From a virus: a stretch of 45,108 nucleotides of DNA. Location of the stretch: positions 1 through 45,108 of the IMG/VR virus record IMGVR_UViG_3300048834_000362; one strand, given 5' to 3'. The notes beneath the pieces are model-generated. The model worked only from the letters and a program-made list of their open reading frames with translations. It did not search any database and was not told the DNA's origin. This document shows positions 7,082 to 15,288 of this stretch, one piece after another. A program made the position numbers and the translations under genes. Numbering within the stretch: the stretch's first letter is position 1; each line of letters begins with the position of its first letter.

Positions 7082-10000
7082 TGTCATTCGTCTCTGAATA
7101 CCCCGAGATCGCGGCCAAGTTTGAGGCGATCTGGGAAGATCCCGACCTCAACACACGGCTCGCCGACGACTCGGTTCCCGGCGACGGGGCGCAAGTCAAC
7201 AAGTGGCTCGACTCGTCCGGGAACGGCCACGACCTCGTCGCGGCGGTGTCCAACGACGGCCACTTCCTTGAGACCAACTACGTCAACGGCAAGGCCGTCC
7301 TGCGCATGGCGACGGGCGCTGTGCAACTCGCCGTGCCGTACACGTCGGCGCTCAACGGCGTTGAGAACGTCTGGTTCTTTGTGGGGCGGGTTGAGGGGTC
7401 GGCGTCTGGAGCGGTTATCCGCGCTCGCGGAGCGACCGACACAACGTCGGGGTGCTCTCTCGACTGGGCTTCATCGACGCAGATGCGACCCAACGTCTAC
7501 AACGACGCCGACACGCTTCGGGCGGTCAACACCTCGTCCGGCGAGGCGACCTCGTGGAACATCTGGCGATACGAGGCGCAGAACTCAAGCGGGGCTGTTC
7601 GTGCGTATCGCGGCGACAAGATCACAACGGAAGCGTCAACCAACATTGGCGGCTCCGGGATTGATCCGAACGAAGACGGAGCGTTTGCGCTCCCCGCGTT
7701 CAACACCTACGCGTGCCGCGCTGTCATGGTCCTCAAGCAGGACGAGCAACTCTCCGAGTTCGAGATCCGCCGGATCAACGACTACTTCGCTCGCGACATC
7801 TACGGCGAGCCGACCGCCGCCGGACCCGGCGGCGCGCTCGATTCGGCGGAGATTACCGGCCCCAACGAGATCACCTACACCTTCGACGCCCCGGCTGGCT
7901 CCTCGCCAAACGACGCGTGGGACGACACGCCGTGGCTCTACCTGAACATCGACACGATCGTCGCCAACCGCGTGACCTGCACCCGCCCCACGACGGCGGG
8001 CGGGACGACCGACGTGGTGCTCAGCGCCGTCTCGCTCGCGGGAGCCGCGATCGAGACCGGGCAACTCAAACTCCGCGTCACCTACGACGACATCTTCATG
8101 GATGGGGACGTTGTCGAGATCGGCGACGGCGCGGGCGGTGGCGGGCTTCCCGCCGAACTCGTCATCGACTCGTCGGGCAACTGGACGCAGGCGGTGGCCG
8201 CTGGCGGCTCCGTCACCGCGACGGCTGCCGCAGGCGTGTACGGCAAGCCCAGTATCGAGATCGTCGCCATCAAGACGGCGACCGACGGCGACCTGCGCAC
8301 GCGCATGGCGGCGAGCGACAACACGCTCGACATCTACATCCAGGCACAGCACTGGTCCGACATCAGCACGCTCTCGGTCAAGGTGACGGATGGTACGGTG
8401 ACGGAGACCTCGCCGCTCTCGGGCGGCGAACTCACGCGCGTCCTGCTTGACGACATGCCGCAGTGGCTTATTGACCAAACGCAAGCGGACCTCGATTGGG
8501 AACGAGATCGGATCTGTGCCGCTCTGATGCTTGATCCAGCGGACTACCCCGTCAACGCTCTGAACTACATCCCTAAGAAGCAGTGGGTCTACAAGAAGAC
8601 GATCAATCTCTCGACGCTGAACGCGGCGTTCACCAGCCGAACCAACCGCAACTACGTCGAGGTCACGGCGCTCGGCACGGGCGTGCTGGGCGACAACACC
8701 GGCGACGTGCTGCAGCGCGAGTCGAGCGTCTGGCACATCTACCCCAACGGCGACGCCGCGTGGCCGGGCCTTGCAGGTCCGTCGGCGGCGACCATCTACG
8801 TTGATCCGACGCGTCCCGACGACACCGGCGATGGCCTGACCGCAGGGGCCGCGAAGAAGACGTTTTCGGCGGCACGGGCGGCTGTCGGCTACGGCGGCAC
8901 GATCCGCGTGATCGGCGACCTGACCGTCAATTCGTTCAACACCGGGAGCGACAAGAACGCCGGGCCGTGCTTCATTGTCACTGGCAACACCAGCCGCACC
9001 GCCGATTCGATCACCTGGGATTCGATCAGCGGTCGCTCGACGTTCCTGGTTCACAAGGACATCACGGTCAAACTCAAGGGCCAGCAGGCGCTCAAGGTCG
9101 GCACCAACGGCGTGTGCGAACACATCGGCTGCATCATCGTTGACCCCGACACCGAAGGCAACTCTGACCGCGAGCCCACCGACACGGCGCAGGTCTCTCT
9201 GTTCCCCGGCGCCTACCACGCCGGTTTCGACGGAAGCGGCTACGGCGCCATCTATGTCCCCGACGGCGCGGGCACCGCGACAACGATCGGGGGCGAAGCA
9301 GAAGTCACCGCAAAGGTAAAGGCGTTCGAGCGCGACTTCAAGGATGAGGTGGTCTACCTCACCATCGGCGCCGACTCGGGCTACTACAACATCGTCGGCA
9401 TGGCCGACATCAACGGCAACGTCGATACGTCGGGCTCGTCGGCATCCACCTATCGTGCGTTCATCCTTGTGCAGGGCGTCACGGGCCACCCGACGAGCGA
9501 GGGCACCTACCCACAAAGCGCGACGCACGAGCAGTCGGTCAACACTCCGCCGTGGCGGTTCCCGAACGAAACCGGCTCCACGTTCGGGATGGTGAACTGC
9601 TACACGCGCATCATGCAGATGGGCATGATGTGCAACGGCCCGACGCGCAACACGATCCACTACCGCATCGCGGGCGACGTGATGACGCCCTCTGCGACCA
9701 ACACGACCAGTACGTCGCTGTTCGCGTTCAACCATCGCGGCCAGCACCACATGGACTGGATTCAGGGCTACGGCGCAGGATCAGATTCTAACACCATAAT
9801 CCTCCACGCCACGTCCTATGGTGGTTGGCAGCAGTTGATGCTCTACGACAACGGGCGGGGTGGGCACTACGTCGGCGCGTTCCACGCCGTCGCGAGCACT
9901 GACGGCGATGCGTCCATTCTTCTTTCCCAGGTGGGAGCTGATGGAACCGCGAACTTCGACAACTTCGTCATGTTCAACGGCGGCTTGTTCGGACAGCGAA

Positions 10001-11265
10001 TGTCTATCCGAGCGGGAGGTGTCGAGCCTGCCGGATTCCAATCGCTCAACATGCGAGTGCAGAACTACGCCGGACGAAACTTTGGAGTGGAGAGGTCTGG
10101 AAAGCATGTCATCTTTGACGGTGTGGCCGGACTGGAAACTGTCAACACCGCGTATACCGTCGGCAACGATCGCCCCGCCCTCACTGGCCTCTGCCCCGGC
10201 GACCTCGTTGAGTTCGACTTGCTCGACTCCGACTTCGTGCCCAACACCTCGGCGCCCCCCGTCACGCTGGTTGGCACGGACTTCTATCCCTACGACACGT
10301 TCGGCACCAAGCACGGCCCGGCGGGTCGCGTCACCTACGGCGGCGTGCAGATCCCGCCCGCCGAAGTCGCGTCCGCCGTCGCCACCGACGCCAACACCGT
10401 CCGTGTGACGTGGACGCCGCACCGCACCGCCACGCTCACAAGCATGGACGCGGACTACGTCACGCTCTACGACGACGCGACGCCGCTGACCATCACGAAC
10501 ATCGCGAAGGTCGGAAGCGCGGACAGCAACATCTTCGACATCACCGTGTCGGAGACGCTGACCACGGACAGCGTCATCACGATGGACGCGGAGTTCGACG
10601 CGGACGGCTCGGCCTACGCCGACGACGTGACCGACGGCGTCGGTCAGTGGGGCGGCGACGAGACGGGCATCGCCGTCACGAACGATATCACGGAAGAGCC
10701 CACCGTCTCCACGCCCACCACCCGCTGCCGCGCCTACGAACTCGGCACGCCGGTCAACGTCGATGGGCCGGGCGTCGCGTGGTACCTCGACAACGCCTCG
10801 GTGAGCGGTCGCACCGTGTCGTTCGGCGGCGCGTACGTCACGTTCGGCTATGGCGTTGAGGACGAAGCCACTTCCGCAATCCTCAACATCCCCATCACCT
10901 TGCAGGGGTCACCCTTCGCCCCAGGCGACTACCTCGTTGGCATCACACTCTACGCGGCGCAGGAGACCGACTCTCACGTCCTCGACGTGCTGCGGTTCTC
11001 GTCGTCGGAGGGCAACTCCGCCTCGGCCTCGTCTATAACTCCCCCCAACGACCCTGCGATCCCTGTTCCCTACACCTTCGCGGTCACTGTGTCGCACACA
11101 ATCCTGAACGGCGACAACCTCGTCTTCCAGATCCGCGCGTCGCGAGAAACCGGAGGCGAGGGCGGGCACCGCATCTTCCTCTACGACTTTGTGCTCCCGA
11201 CGAAGATTGGAAAGTGTGGGGGGGCTGGAATAAGATCCCGCTCCCGTCGCTACCGCCGCCGCTAA
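7081..11265 (+). CDS. Large tail fibre / tailspike protein with LamG-like and beta-helix regions
   Basis: A 1394-residue receptor-binding protein. Residues about 20-240 resemble a concanavalin/LamG-like carbohydrate-binding fold (KWLDSSGNGHDLVAA, NYVNGKAVLRM, EIRRINDYFARDIYG). Around residue 575, YVDPTRPDDTGDGLTAG, followed by AAKKTFSAARAAVGYGGTIR, is the typical entry to a right-handed beta-helix of tailspikes and polysaccharide lyases. A parallel-beta-rich body follows, then Ig-like and beta-sandwich segments to the end. I cannot see a defined catalytic triad, so depolymerase activity is only possible. Codon use is mosaic: 7081 to about 9780 is heavy in GCG/ACG/GGC, about 9780-10190 resembles the rest of the phage, and it switches again after that. 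This suggests domain swapping. The start is coupled to the upstream gene. Confidence 0.85.
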   Translation: MSFVSEYPEIAAKFEAIWEDPDLNTRLADDSVPGDGAQVNKWLDSSGNGHDLVAAVSNDGHFLETNYVNGKAVLRMATGAVQLAVPYTSALNGVENVWFFVGRVEGSASGAVIRARGATDTTSGCSLDWASSTQMRPNVYNDADTLRAVNTSSGEATSWNIWRYEAQNSSGAVRAYRGDKITTEASTNIGGSGIDPNEDGAFALPAFNTYACRAVMVLKQDEQLSEFEIRRINDYFARDIYGEPTAAGPGGALDSAEITGPNEITYTFDAPAGSSPNDAWDDTPWLYLNIDTIVANRVTCTRPTTAGGTTDVVLSAVSLAGAAIETGQLKLRVTYDDIFMDGDVVEIGDGAGGGGLPAELVIDSSGNWTQAVAAGGSVTATAAAGVYGKPSIEIVAIKTATDGDLRTRMAASDNTLDIYIQAQHWSDISTLSVKVTDGTVTETSPLSGGELTRVLLDDMPQWLIDQTQADLDWERDRICAALMLDPADYPVNALNYIPKKQWVYKKTINLSTLNAAFTSRTNRNYVEVTALGTGVLGDNTGDVLQRESSVWHIYPNGDAAWPGLAGPSAATIYVDPTRPDDTGDGLTAGAAKKTFSAARAAVGYGGTIRVIGDLTVNSFNTGSDKNAGPCFIVTGNTSRTADSITWDSISGRSTFLVHKDITVKLKGQQALKVGTNGVCEHIGCIIVDPDTEGNSDREPTDTAQVSLFPGAYHAGFDGSGYGAIYVPDGAGTATTIGGEAEVTAKVKAFERDFKDEVVYLTIGADSGYYNIVGMADINGNVDTSGSSASTYRAFILVQGVTGHPTSEGTYPQSATHEQSVNTPPWRFPNETGSTFGMVNCYTRIMQMGMMCNGPTRNTIHYRIAGDVMTPSATNTTSTSLFAFNHRGQHHMDWIQGYGAGSDSNTIILHATSYGGWQQLMLYDNGRGGHYVGAFHAVASTDGDASILLSQVGADGTANFDNFVMFNGGLFGQRMSIRAGGVEPAGFQSLNMRVQNYAGRNFGVERSGKHVIFDGVAGLETVNTAYTVGNDRPALTGLCPGDLVEFDLLDSDFVPNTSAPPVTLVGTDFYPYDTFGTKHGPAGRVTYGGVQIPPAEVASAVATDANTVRVTWTPHRTATLTSMDADYVTLYDDATPLTITNIAKVGSADSNIFDITVSETLTTDSVITMDAEFDADGSAYADDVTDGVGQWGGDETGIAVTNDITEEPTVSTPTTRCRAYELGTPVNVDGPGVAWYLDNASVSGRTVSFGGAYVTFGYGVEDEATSAILNIPITLQGSPFAPGDYLVGITLYAAQETDSHVLDVLRFSSSEGNSASASSITPPNDPAIPVPYTFAVTVSHTILNGDNLVFQIRASRETGGEGGHRIFLYDFVLPTKIGKCGGAGIRSRSRRYRRR

Positions 11266-11279
11266 CCCCAAGGAGTCCC

Positions 11280-12428
11280 ATGTTCCAATTCAGCGACCTC
11301 TCGAAGGCGGGTTTCGACCCCCGCCCCGCCGTCATTCGCTCATCCGACTGGCACACCCTCTGCGAGTGCCCCTTCCTCTACCTTCTCAAGCACCGCCTGG
11401 GCATCTCTCAGCCCCTCTCCACGGCCCCCGCCCTCGGCCTAGGCACTTGGTCCCACCGCTCCCTCGAATGCTCCCTGCGAGGCCTTGAGGGGCAGGAAAA
11501 GACCCGCTTCCTCGAAGACGCCCTTCGAGAGGACACGAAGAAGGCCAACACAGCCCTAACGCCTCACTTCGCTCAGTCCTTCAACGAGGACAACGCCCAC
11601 TGGATGGAGGTAGGCTTCATCTGCCAAGAGGAGGCCAACCGCATCCTCCCCCTCCCCCCTCACCTCTCCCTCCTCTCCTGCGAGGCCCTCGCACTCTCCA
11701 CCCTAAAAGACCTTCTCTGGGGTGACTTCTGCGAAGAGGTGGAAATCGCCGGTCGTTTCGACGCTCTCCTCTACGACGAGAACAAGAACGAGATCTACAT
11801 CCTCGACGCCAAGACCACCTCTATGTCCCCGGTGGCCCGCTTCTCCACCATCCCATGGGAGTACCAGACCCTCCTCTATCGCCTCCTCGCCCTCACCCTC
11901 CTTGAAGATGGAGTCATCCAATCCGTCTACAACCTCCCCCCCGACGCCTCCTTCGGTGGGATCATGCACTACATCTGGCAGATCCCCGGCATACGCATCC
12001 GCGAGGCCGATCGTAAAGCCGAGATGGTCGAAGGCTTCGGCTACGCCCGCGAGGTCTACCGCCAACGCTGCCGTGAGTGGTACCAAGCCACAGGCGAGTT
12101 CGCCAAGAACTCCATCCAGTTCGAACTCGAACCCCCCGTCCTCCTCCACATCACCCGCTGGGCCAAGAGCGAACCCCCCGTCGACGACCAATTCCTCACC
12201 CGCATCCTCCGTCACGCCCATTACTGCACCACCACCAACATGTCCGAGTTCTGGAAGTCCGACGACGGCATCCGCAACTTCGGTAAGGTCTCCCACTACG
12301 CCCCCTTCTACACCTCCCACCCCAGCGAGTGGCCCGACCTCATGCGCAACTTCACCATCCACTTCCGTGACCAACCCTACCCGGCAAAAACCACCCCCAC
12401 CCCCACTTTCCTCTTCACCAACAGTTGA
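11280..12428 (+). CDS. PD-(D/E)XK exonuclease (RecB/Cas4-like)
   Basis: A 382-residue nuclease of the PDDEXK_1 type. The active site is visible as GRFDALLYDENKNEIYILDA followed by KTT, giving the conserved Asp and the DxK pair, and then the QxxxY-like motif (EYQTLLYRLLA). The N-terminus has the SSDWHTLCECPFLYLLKHRL segment typical of Cas4/RecB-like phage exonucleases. It probably resects duplex ends for the RecA-like ATPase and ssDNA-binding protein encoded just downstream. ATG 11280 is preceded by AAGGAG at 11270-11275. Four Cys residues are not arranged as an obvious Fe-S site. Despite adjacency to the tail fibre it belongs functionally to the recombination block. Confidence 0.88.
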   Translation: MFQFSDLSKAGFDPRPAVIRSSDWHTLCECPFLYLLKHRLGISQPLSTAPALGLGTWSHRSLECSLRGLEGQEKTRFLEDALREDTKKANTALTPHFAQSFNEDNAHWMEVGFICQEEANRILPLPPHLSLLSCEALALSTLKDLLWGDFCEEVEIAGRFDALLYDENKNEIYILDAKTTSMSPVARFSTIPWEYQTLLYRLLALTLLEDGVIQSVYNLPPDASFGGIMHYIWQIPGIRIREADRKAEMVEGFGYAREVYRQRCREWYQATGEFAKNSIQFELEPPVLLHITRWAKSEPPVDDQFLTRILRHAHYCTTTNMSEFWKSDDGIRNFGKVSHYAPFYTSHPSEWPDLMRNFTIHFRDQPYPAKTTPTPTFLFTNS

Positions 12429-12453
12429 ACTCCTCTTGCTAAAGAGGTATGAT
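12425..12453 (+). promoter_or_regulatory. Sigma70-like promoter for the recombination/nucleotide operon
   Basis: TTGAAC (12425-12430) and TATGAT (12448-12453) are separated by exactly 17 bases, giving 4/6 and 5/6 matches to the bacterial consensus. The -35 element overlaps the stop codon of the exonuclease gene. The spacer holds a perfect inverted repeat, CCTCTT-GCTA-AAGAGG (12432-12447), which could be an operator. Predicted transcription start is near 12460, coinciding with a copy of the dispersed repeat. Confidence 0.6.
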
Positions 12454-12458
12454 CTCTC

Positions 12459-12474
12459 AAGCGACCGCGAGGTC
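12459..12474 (+). repeat. Dispersed repeat copy 4 (non-coding, at predicted transcription start)
   Basis: AAGCGACCGCGAGGTC, five bases after the -10 element of the promoter at 12425-12453. Confidence 0.95.
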
Positions 12475-12591
12475 CCCCGATTCGCCCGTAAGCGACGGGG
12501 GCCATTCCAGAGGTGAGTTGAGTCGGACACTCCCCCCGCTGCTGAAAAGTGGCGGGGGAGTTTCACACTAGTTCTTTAGATGGAGATCTGA
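12460..12591 (+). promoter_or_regulatory. Structured 5' leader of the ATPase/SSB operon
   Basis: This is the longest gene-free stretch in the rightward arm (12429-12591). After the predicted start it contains the dispersed repeat (12459-12474), a small hairpin CCCGT-AAGCG-ACGGG (12485-12499), a GC-rich hairpin (12529-12561) and the ribosome binding site TGGAG (12581-12585). It may control the operon by attenuation or RNA folding. That is inference; no known riboswitch class is recognised. Confidence 0.4.
12529..12564 (+). terminator. GC-rich hairpin, possible terminator or attenuator
   Basis: ACTCCCCC pairs with GGGGGAGT (eight base pairs, extended by a bulge and two or three more pairs), followed only by TTT. 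The short T-run makes it a weak intrinsic terminator. It lies between the promoter at 12425-12453 and the ATPase gene, so it could act as an attenuator or end readthrough from the exonuclease gene. Confidence 0.45.
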
Positions 12592-13506
12592 ATGCCAACC
12601 ACCGAAGTCCTCTCTAAGGGGTCGAGCGATCTGTTTGCCGACCTGCGGGGGAAGCCGTCCGGCGTCGATAGTCCCGACTTCTACAGACGCCGAATCACCA
12701 TTTTCGGTCACACGGGTGCGGGCAAATCCACGTTCGTCGGAACCGACCCCAACCTCCTCAAAATCGACCTCGACCGCAAAGGCGCCGCCCCTCCGGGCCA
12801 CGAAAAGTGCGGTCGCGTTCCCGACCAAGACTTCTCAGGCATCAACTGGGAATGGCTCTGCAAGGTCCGCGATCGTCTCGTCGACCTTGCCAAGAAGAAC
12901 ACCCCCGACCGACCCAAGATGGTCGTCGTCGACAGTGCGTGGGAACTCGTAGGCCATGCGATGGGCAAGGTCGCCCTCGACAAAGGCCGTGAGTTCCACG
13001 AAATCGACCCTCGCACCTCCTACAACCACGTCAATCAGCAGATCGTCGCGTGGCTTTGGTCCCTCATCAACGCGGGCTATGGCATCTGTCTACTCGCCCA
13101 CATCGACACGAAGACCATCCGCCAAGGTGACAACACCCTCCTCGTCGACTCGGTGGGTGTCCCCGATTCCTGCTGGCGGTCCCTCTCCAAGATGATGAAC
13201 ATCGTCGGCGTGCTCGAAAGCAAGGTCGTCGACGAAATGGAACCCGTCATCGACGAGAAAACCGGACAGCCCGTCCTTCTCCCTGTCGTGAAGACGCCTA
13301 AGATGAAGGCCACTGGTCGCAAGAAGACCAGCCGTCTCTTCCGCCTCAACTTCAACGACAACCCCACTCACCCATTCTCGAAGATCGTGCGTCCCGAAGG
13401 TCCGATGCAGAACATCGAGAACATCGAATTGTTTAGTGGTTTCCAAAGTCTCAAGCAAGAGTTTGAGCGTGCCCAAGAAGAACTCGCATCTATGTCGAGT
13501 GACTGA
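12592..13506 (+). CDS. RecA-like phage ATPase (AAA_24 / Sak4-like)
   Basis: A 304-residue P-loop ATPase. Walker A is GHTGAGKST at residues about 39-47 and Walker B is MVVVDSAWEL at about 104-113, followed by a RecA-fold core (YGICLLAHIDTKT). This matches phage AAA_24 nucleotide-binding proteins, which include Sak4-type single-strand annealing or strand-exchange proteins. Immediate partners support this: a DUF669-like SSB downstream and an exonuclease upstream, the usual trio of phage recombination. ATG 12592 follows TGGAG by six bases. The C-terminal 60 residues are helical and acidic, perhaps an SSB- or polymer-interaction tail. ATPase is certain; recombinase role is inferred. Confidence 0.85.
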   Translation: MPTTEVLSKGSSDLFADLRGKPSGVDSPDFYRRRITIFGHTGAGKSTFVGTDPNLLKIDLDRKGAAPPGHEKCGRVPDQDFSGINWEWLCKVRDRLVDLAKKNTPDRPKMVVVDSAWELVGHAMGKVALDKGREFHEIDPRTSYNHVNQQIVAWLWSLINAGYGICLLAHIDTKTIRQGDNTLLVDSVGVPDSCWRSLSKMMNIVGVLESKVVDEMEPVIDEKTGQPVLLPVVKTPKMKATGRKKTSRLFRLNFNDNPTHPFSKIVRPEGPMQNIENIELFSGFQSLKQEFERAQEELASMSSD

Positions 13507-13517
13507 AAGGAAAGAGT

Positions 13518-14021
13518 ATGCCTATCAATGTGTCCGAGAACATGCGTCGCGCCGCTGCTGAGCAGCCCTTCGACCAGAAGGCCACCAACGAGCGGTTCTT
13601 CCCCGTCGGTAAGCACAACGCTTACCTCGTGGAACTCAACCTCGAAGACTTCACCTTCCCCTCCAGTGGCAAGGTGGTCCCGAAACTCACCCTCAAGTAC
13701 GAGATCGCCGACGGCGTCAACGAGGGTCGTACCTTCACCACGACCACCTTCCTCGACTTCGGCCCCGAAGAGGGCCAATCCTCTGGTGTTGCGAAGGCCA
13801 AGGAGATCGCCTCCCGCGTGACCTCCGCCAACTTCAACACCATCATCGGCAGTGAGGTCGAGAACTTCGTCGACGCGGCCATCATCGTCGACCAGATGAT
13901 CGCCGAGGCCGGGGGTCGTCTCCTCCTCGAGATCAACGGCTCGGTCAACGAGAAGAAGAAGCCCGACGGCTCGTTCGCCCGTTACGAGTCCCTCTACATC
14001 AACAAGAACCTCAACGCCTAA
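13518..14021 (+). CDS. ssDNA-binding protein, DUF669-like
   Basis: A 167-residue protein with the look of phage DUF669 proteins: an extended beta core (AYLVELNLEDFTFPSSGKVV, then KLTLKYEIADGVNEGRTFTTTTFLDF) and a helical segment SSGVAKAKEIASRV, ending in basic and aromatic strands (KKKPDGSFARYESLYI). DUF669 proteins pair with Sak4/AAA_24 ATPases as single-strand-binding partners, and here the gene directly follows that ATPase. GGAAAGAGT precedes ATG 13518. A terminator follows at 14040, so this is probably the last gene of the first transcript block. Confidence 0.75.
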   Translation: MPINVSENMRRAAAEQPFDQKATNERFFPVGKHNAYLVELNLEDFTFPSSGKVVPKLTLKYEIADGVNEGRTFTTTTFLDFGPEEGQSSGVAKAKEIASRVTSANFNTIIGSEVENFVDAAIIVDQMIAEAGGRLLLEINGSVNEKKKPDGSFARYESLYINKNLNA

Positions 14022-14039
14022 CCACACCCGTCCCACGCC

Positions 14040-14077
14040 AGCCCTCTTGCCCGAAAGAGTAAGGGGGCTTTTCTTCT
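14040..14077 (+). terminator. Intrinsic terminator after the SSB gene
   Basis: AGCCC (14040-14044) pairs with GGGCT (14065-14069), and TCTT pairs with AAGA inside it, forming a bulged hairpin followed by TTTTCTTCT. It lies in the 85-base gap after the SSB gene. Readthrough is expected because the genes after it show no promoter that I can identify. Confidence 0.6.
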
Positions 14078-14106
14078 CCTCCCACCACTGACCTAAGGAC
14101 CAACTC

Positions 14107-14400
14107 ATGAATATGGACAAACTGAGTAAACTTCTACTCCACAGCGACAACTGGACCCGCGACGACTACACAGGAGACCTCAAGCACTCATCAGGCATTT
14201 CCGTTGGACGATGGGACTTTTCTAATGAGTACTTCGTTGAGATCCCCGTGGGGAAATCAGACGAACTCTTCATCATTGATGCTCCTCGCTCCGTCCGTAA
14301 GGCTGCAATCAAAAAACGAAGCCTTCTGTATACTCAAGAGCAAGTCCATAAAATCGAAGCCTCCCTCTCCGCACCTCGTACCCAAAGGAAGCACCGATGA
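14107..14400 (+). CDS. Unknown 97-residue protein
   Basis: Starts at ATG 14107 after AAGGA (14095-14099) and ends in an ATGA overlap with the next gene. The protein is mixed alpha/beta with DNWTRDDYTGDLKHSSGISV near the N-terminus and a basic C-terminus (KAAIKKRSLLYTQEQ...RKHR). Its base composition is more AT-rich than its neighbours, hinting at separate acquisition. No family recognised. Confidence 0.65.
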   Translation: MNMDKLSKLLLHSDNWTRDDYTGDLKHSSGISVGRWDFSNEYFVEIPVGKSDELFIIDAPRSVRKAAIKKRSLLYTQEQVHKIEASLSAPRTQRKHR

Positions 14401-14822
14401 ACAACTGCAACTGCAAATGCAACTTCGAGAAGTGGGCATACGACAACCTCCACCCCTCCTGCTTCAAAACCCCCTTCAAGTACGAAATCCCCCCCGTTGA
14501 CCCCCTCCGAGGCACGGGCCGCACCAACCGCATGATCTTCCGAGCCCTCGGCTCAGAGAGCAATCTCGTCACGCTCTTCTTCAAGACGCAAGCCGAAGCC
14601 GACCACCACGGCAGAAGAACATTCGACCTGTTGAAGTACACACTCAAACTGCGTGTTGAGGGCAACCACTCGAAGATTTTCGTCTACTCGCCAAGTGGAC
14701 TTATAAGCAAGACTCTCATGTTCAAGCCTCACTACAACCTCCAACGGGCGATTGCTGGAGTCCAAAACTTCACTTACTTCGTGGACCATGCCTGTGAGGA
14801 GAACCTCAATGAGCAAGTATGA
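14397..14822 (+). CDS. Unknown protein with Cys-rich N-terminus
   Basis: A 141-residue protein starting MNNCNCKCNFEKW, where alternating Cys residues could bind a metal. A GTGRTNRMIFRAL segment at about residues 40-52 recalls the GRTxRM motifs of small phage proteins but is not a full Walker A. A beta strand pair (HSKIFVYSPSGL) follows. The start overlaps the upstream stop (ATGA), and the end overlaps the next gene by 14 bases. Function unknown. Confidence 0.6.
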   Translation: MNNCNCKCNFEKWAYDNLHPSCFKTPFKYEIPPVDPLRGTGRTNRMIFRALGSESNLVTLFFKTQAEADHHGRRTFDLLKYTLKLRVEGNHSKIFVYSPSGLISKTLMFKPHYNLQRAIAGVQNFTYFVDHACEENLNEQV

Positions 14823-15288
14823 GAATGGGGAGATCGAAGTGACCGCTGGCGGAGGCAAGCACTCCCGCATCAACACGGCACCCTCCCTTCTCCCCCCAAT
14901 CGCCGTCCTCGAAATCGGTCGCATCCTCAAAGCGGGCGCCGAGAAGTACGGCGTCGACAACTGGCGCAACATCCCAGTTCGCGACCACCTCGACCATGCC
15001 CTCAAGCACATCTTCGAGAACCTCGCCAACAACGACCCAGCCGAACTCATCAACGCCTCCTGTCGCCTCCTTTTCGCCGTCGAACTCACGCAACTAAGCG
15101 ACCGCGAGGTTAGGGGTTCGGTTGAGCATCCTCGGAGGAGCGGAGAGACGGAGTACGAGTACAACATGAGGATGGGTCGACTGAGGGCGGCTCAACAACT
15201 GATCAACGACGAACAAGCACTCGCACTTGAGACGGCTCGGATGGAGAAGGAGGCTTATGAAACTGATCGACGGGATCTTTCGCAATAA
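14809..15288 (+). CDS. DUF5664-like dATP/dGTP diphosphohydrolase-type protein
   Basis: A 159-residue protein whose first 100 residues match the phage DUF5664 pattern: KYGVDNWRNIPVRDHLDHAL, then KHIFENL and AELINASCRLLFAVEL, an all-alpha arrangement related to MazG-like pyrophosphohydrolases, with His and Glu residues suitable for Mg2+ binding. Such proteins are thought to hydrolyse dNTPs or house-clean the pool. GAGGAG at 14795-14800 sets the start at 14809. The dispersed repeat (15096-15111) is translated as SDREV right at the domain end, followed by a helical, charged extension. It precedes RNR, consistent with nucleotide-pool control. No purZ-like gene is seen, so there is no evidence of a diaminopurine genome. 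Confidence 0.7.
   Translation: MSKYENGEIEVTAGGGKHSRINTAPSLLPPIAVLEIGRILKAGAEKYGVDNWRNIPVRDHLDHALKHIFENLANNDPAELINASCRLLFAVELTQLSDREVRGSVEHPRRSGETEYEYNMRMGRLRAAQQLINDEQALALETARMEKEAYETDRRDLSQ
15096..15111 (+). repeat. Dispersed repeat copy 5
   Basis: AAGCGACCGCGAGGTT, extended by AGGGGTTC on the right and T on the left to a 25-base identity with the copy at 40491. Read as SDREV in the DUF5664-like gene. Confidence 0.95.

Noticed and set aside
7636-9750. Open frame of 704 codons on the minus strand opposite the tail fibre
   Set aside because: Its sequence is Arg/Val/Asp low-complexity and explained by the GCG/ACG-rich codons of the fibre gene; no start signal or domain.
11214-11279. Seven-G run near the end of the tail fibre; a one-base slip would give a W-G-G-W-N-K reading that fuses to the exonuclease gene
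   Set aside because: The fused reading has no stop before the nuclease, while the present frame stops just before a good ribosome binding site. It may be an indel affecting the last 18 residues, but it is not evidence of a functional fusion.
12045-12056. CCGCGAGGTC in the exonuclease gene
   Set aside because: Ten-base partial match in a Tyr-Ala-Arg-Glu-Val context; left half of the motif differs, so it was not counted.
12490-12503. AAGCGAC followed by a G-run, resembling half of the dispersed repeat
   Set aside because: Only seven bases match and they are part of a small hairpin; similar half matches at 39932 and 43643 are within chance.
14809-15288. 2-aminoadenine (Z) genome system
   Set aside because: A nucleotide hydrolase and a family A polymerase are present, but no PurZ-like synthetase or HD-type DatZ was recognised, so there is no support.
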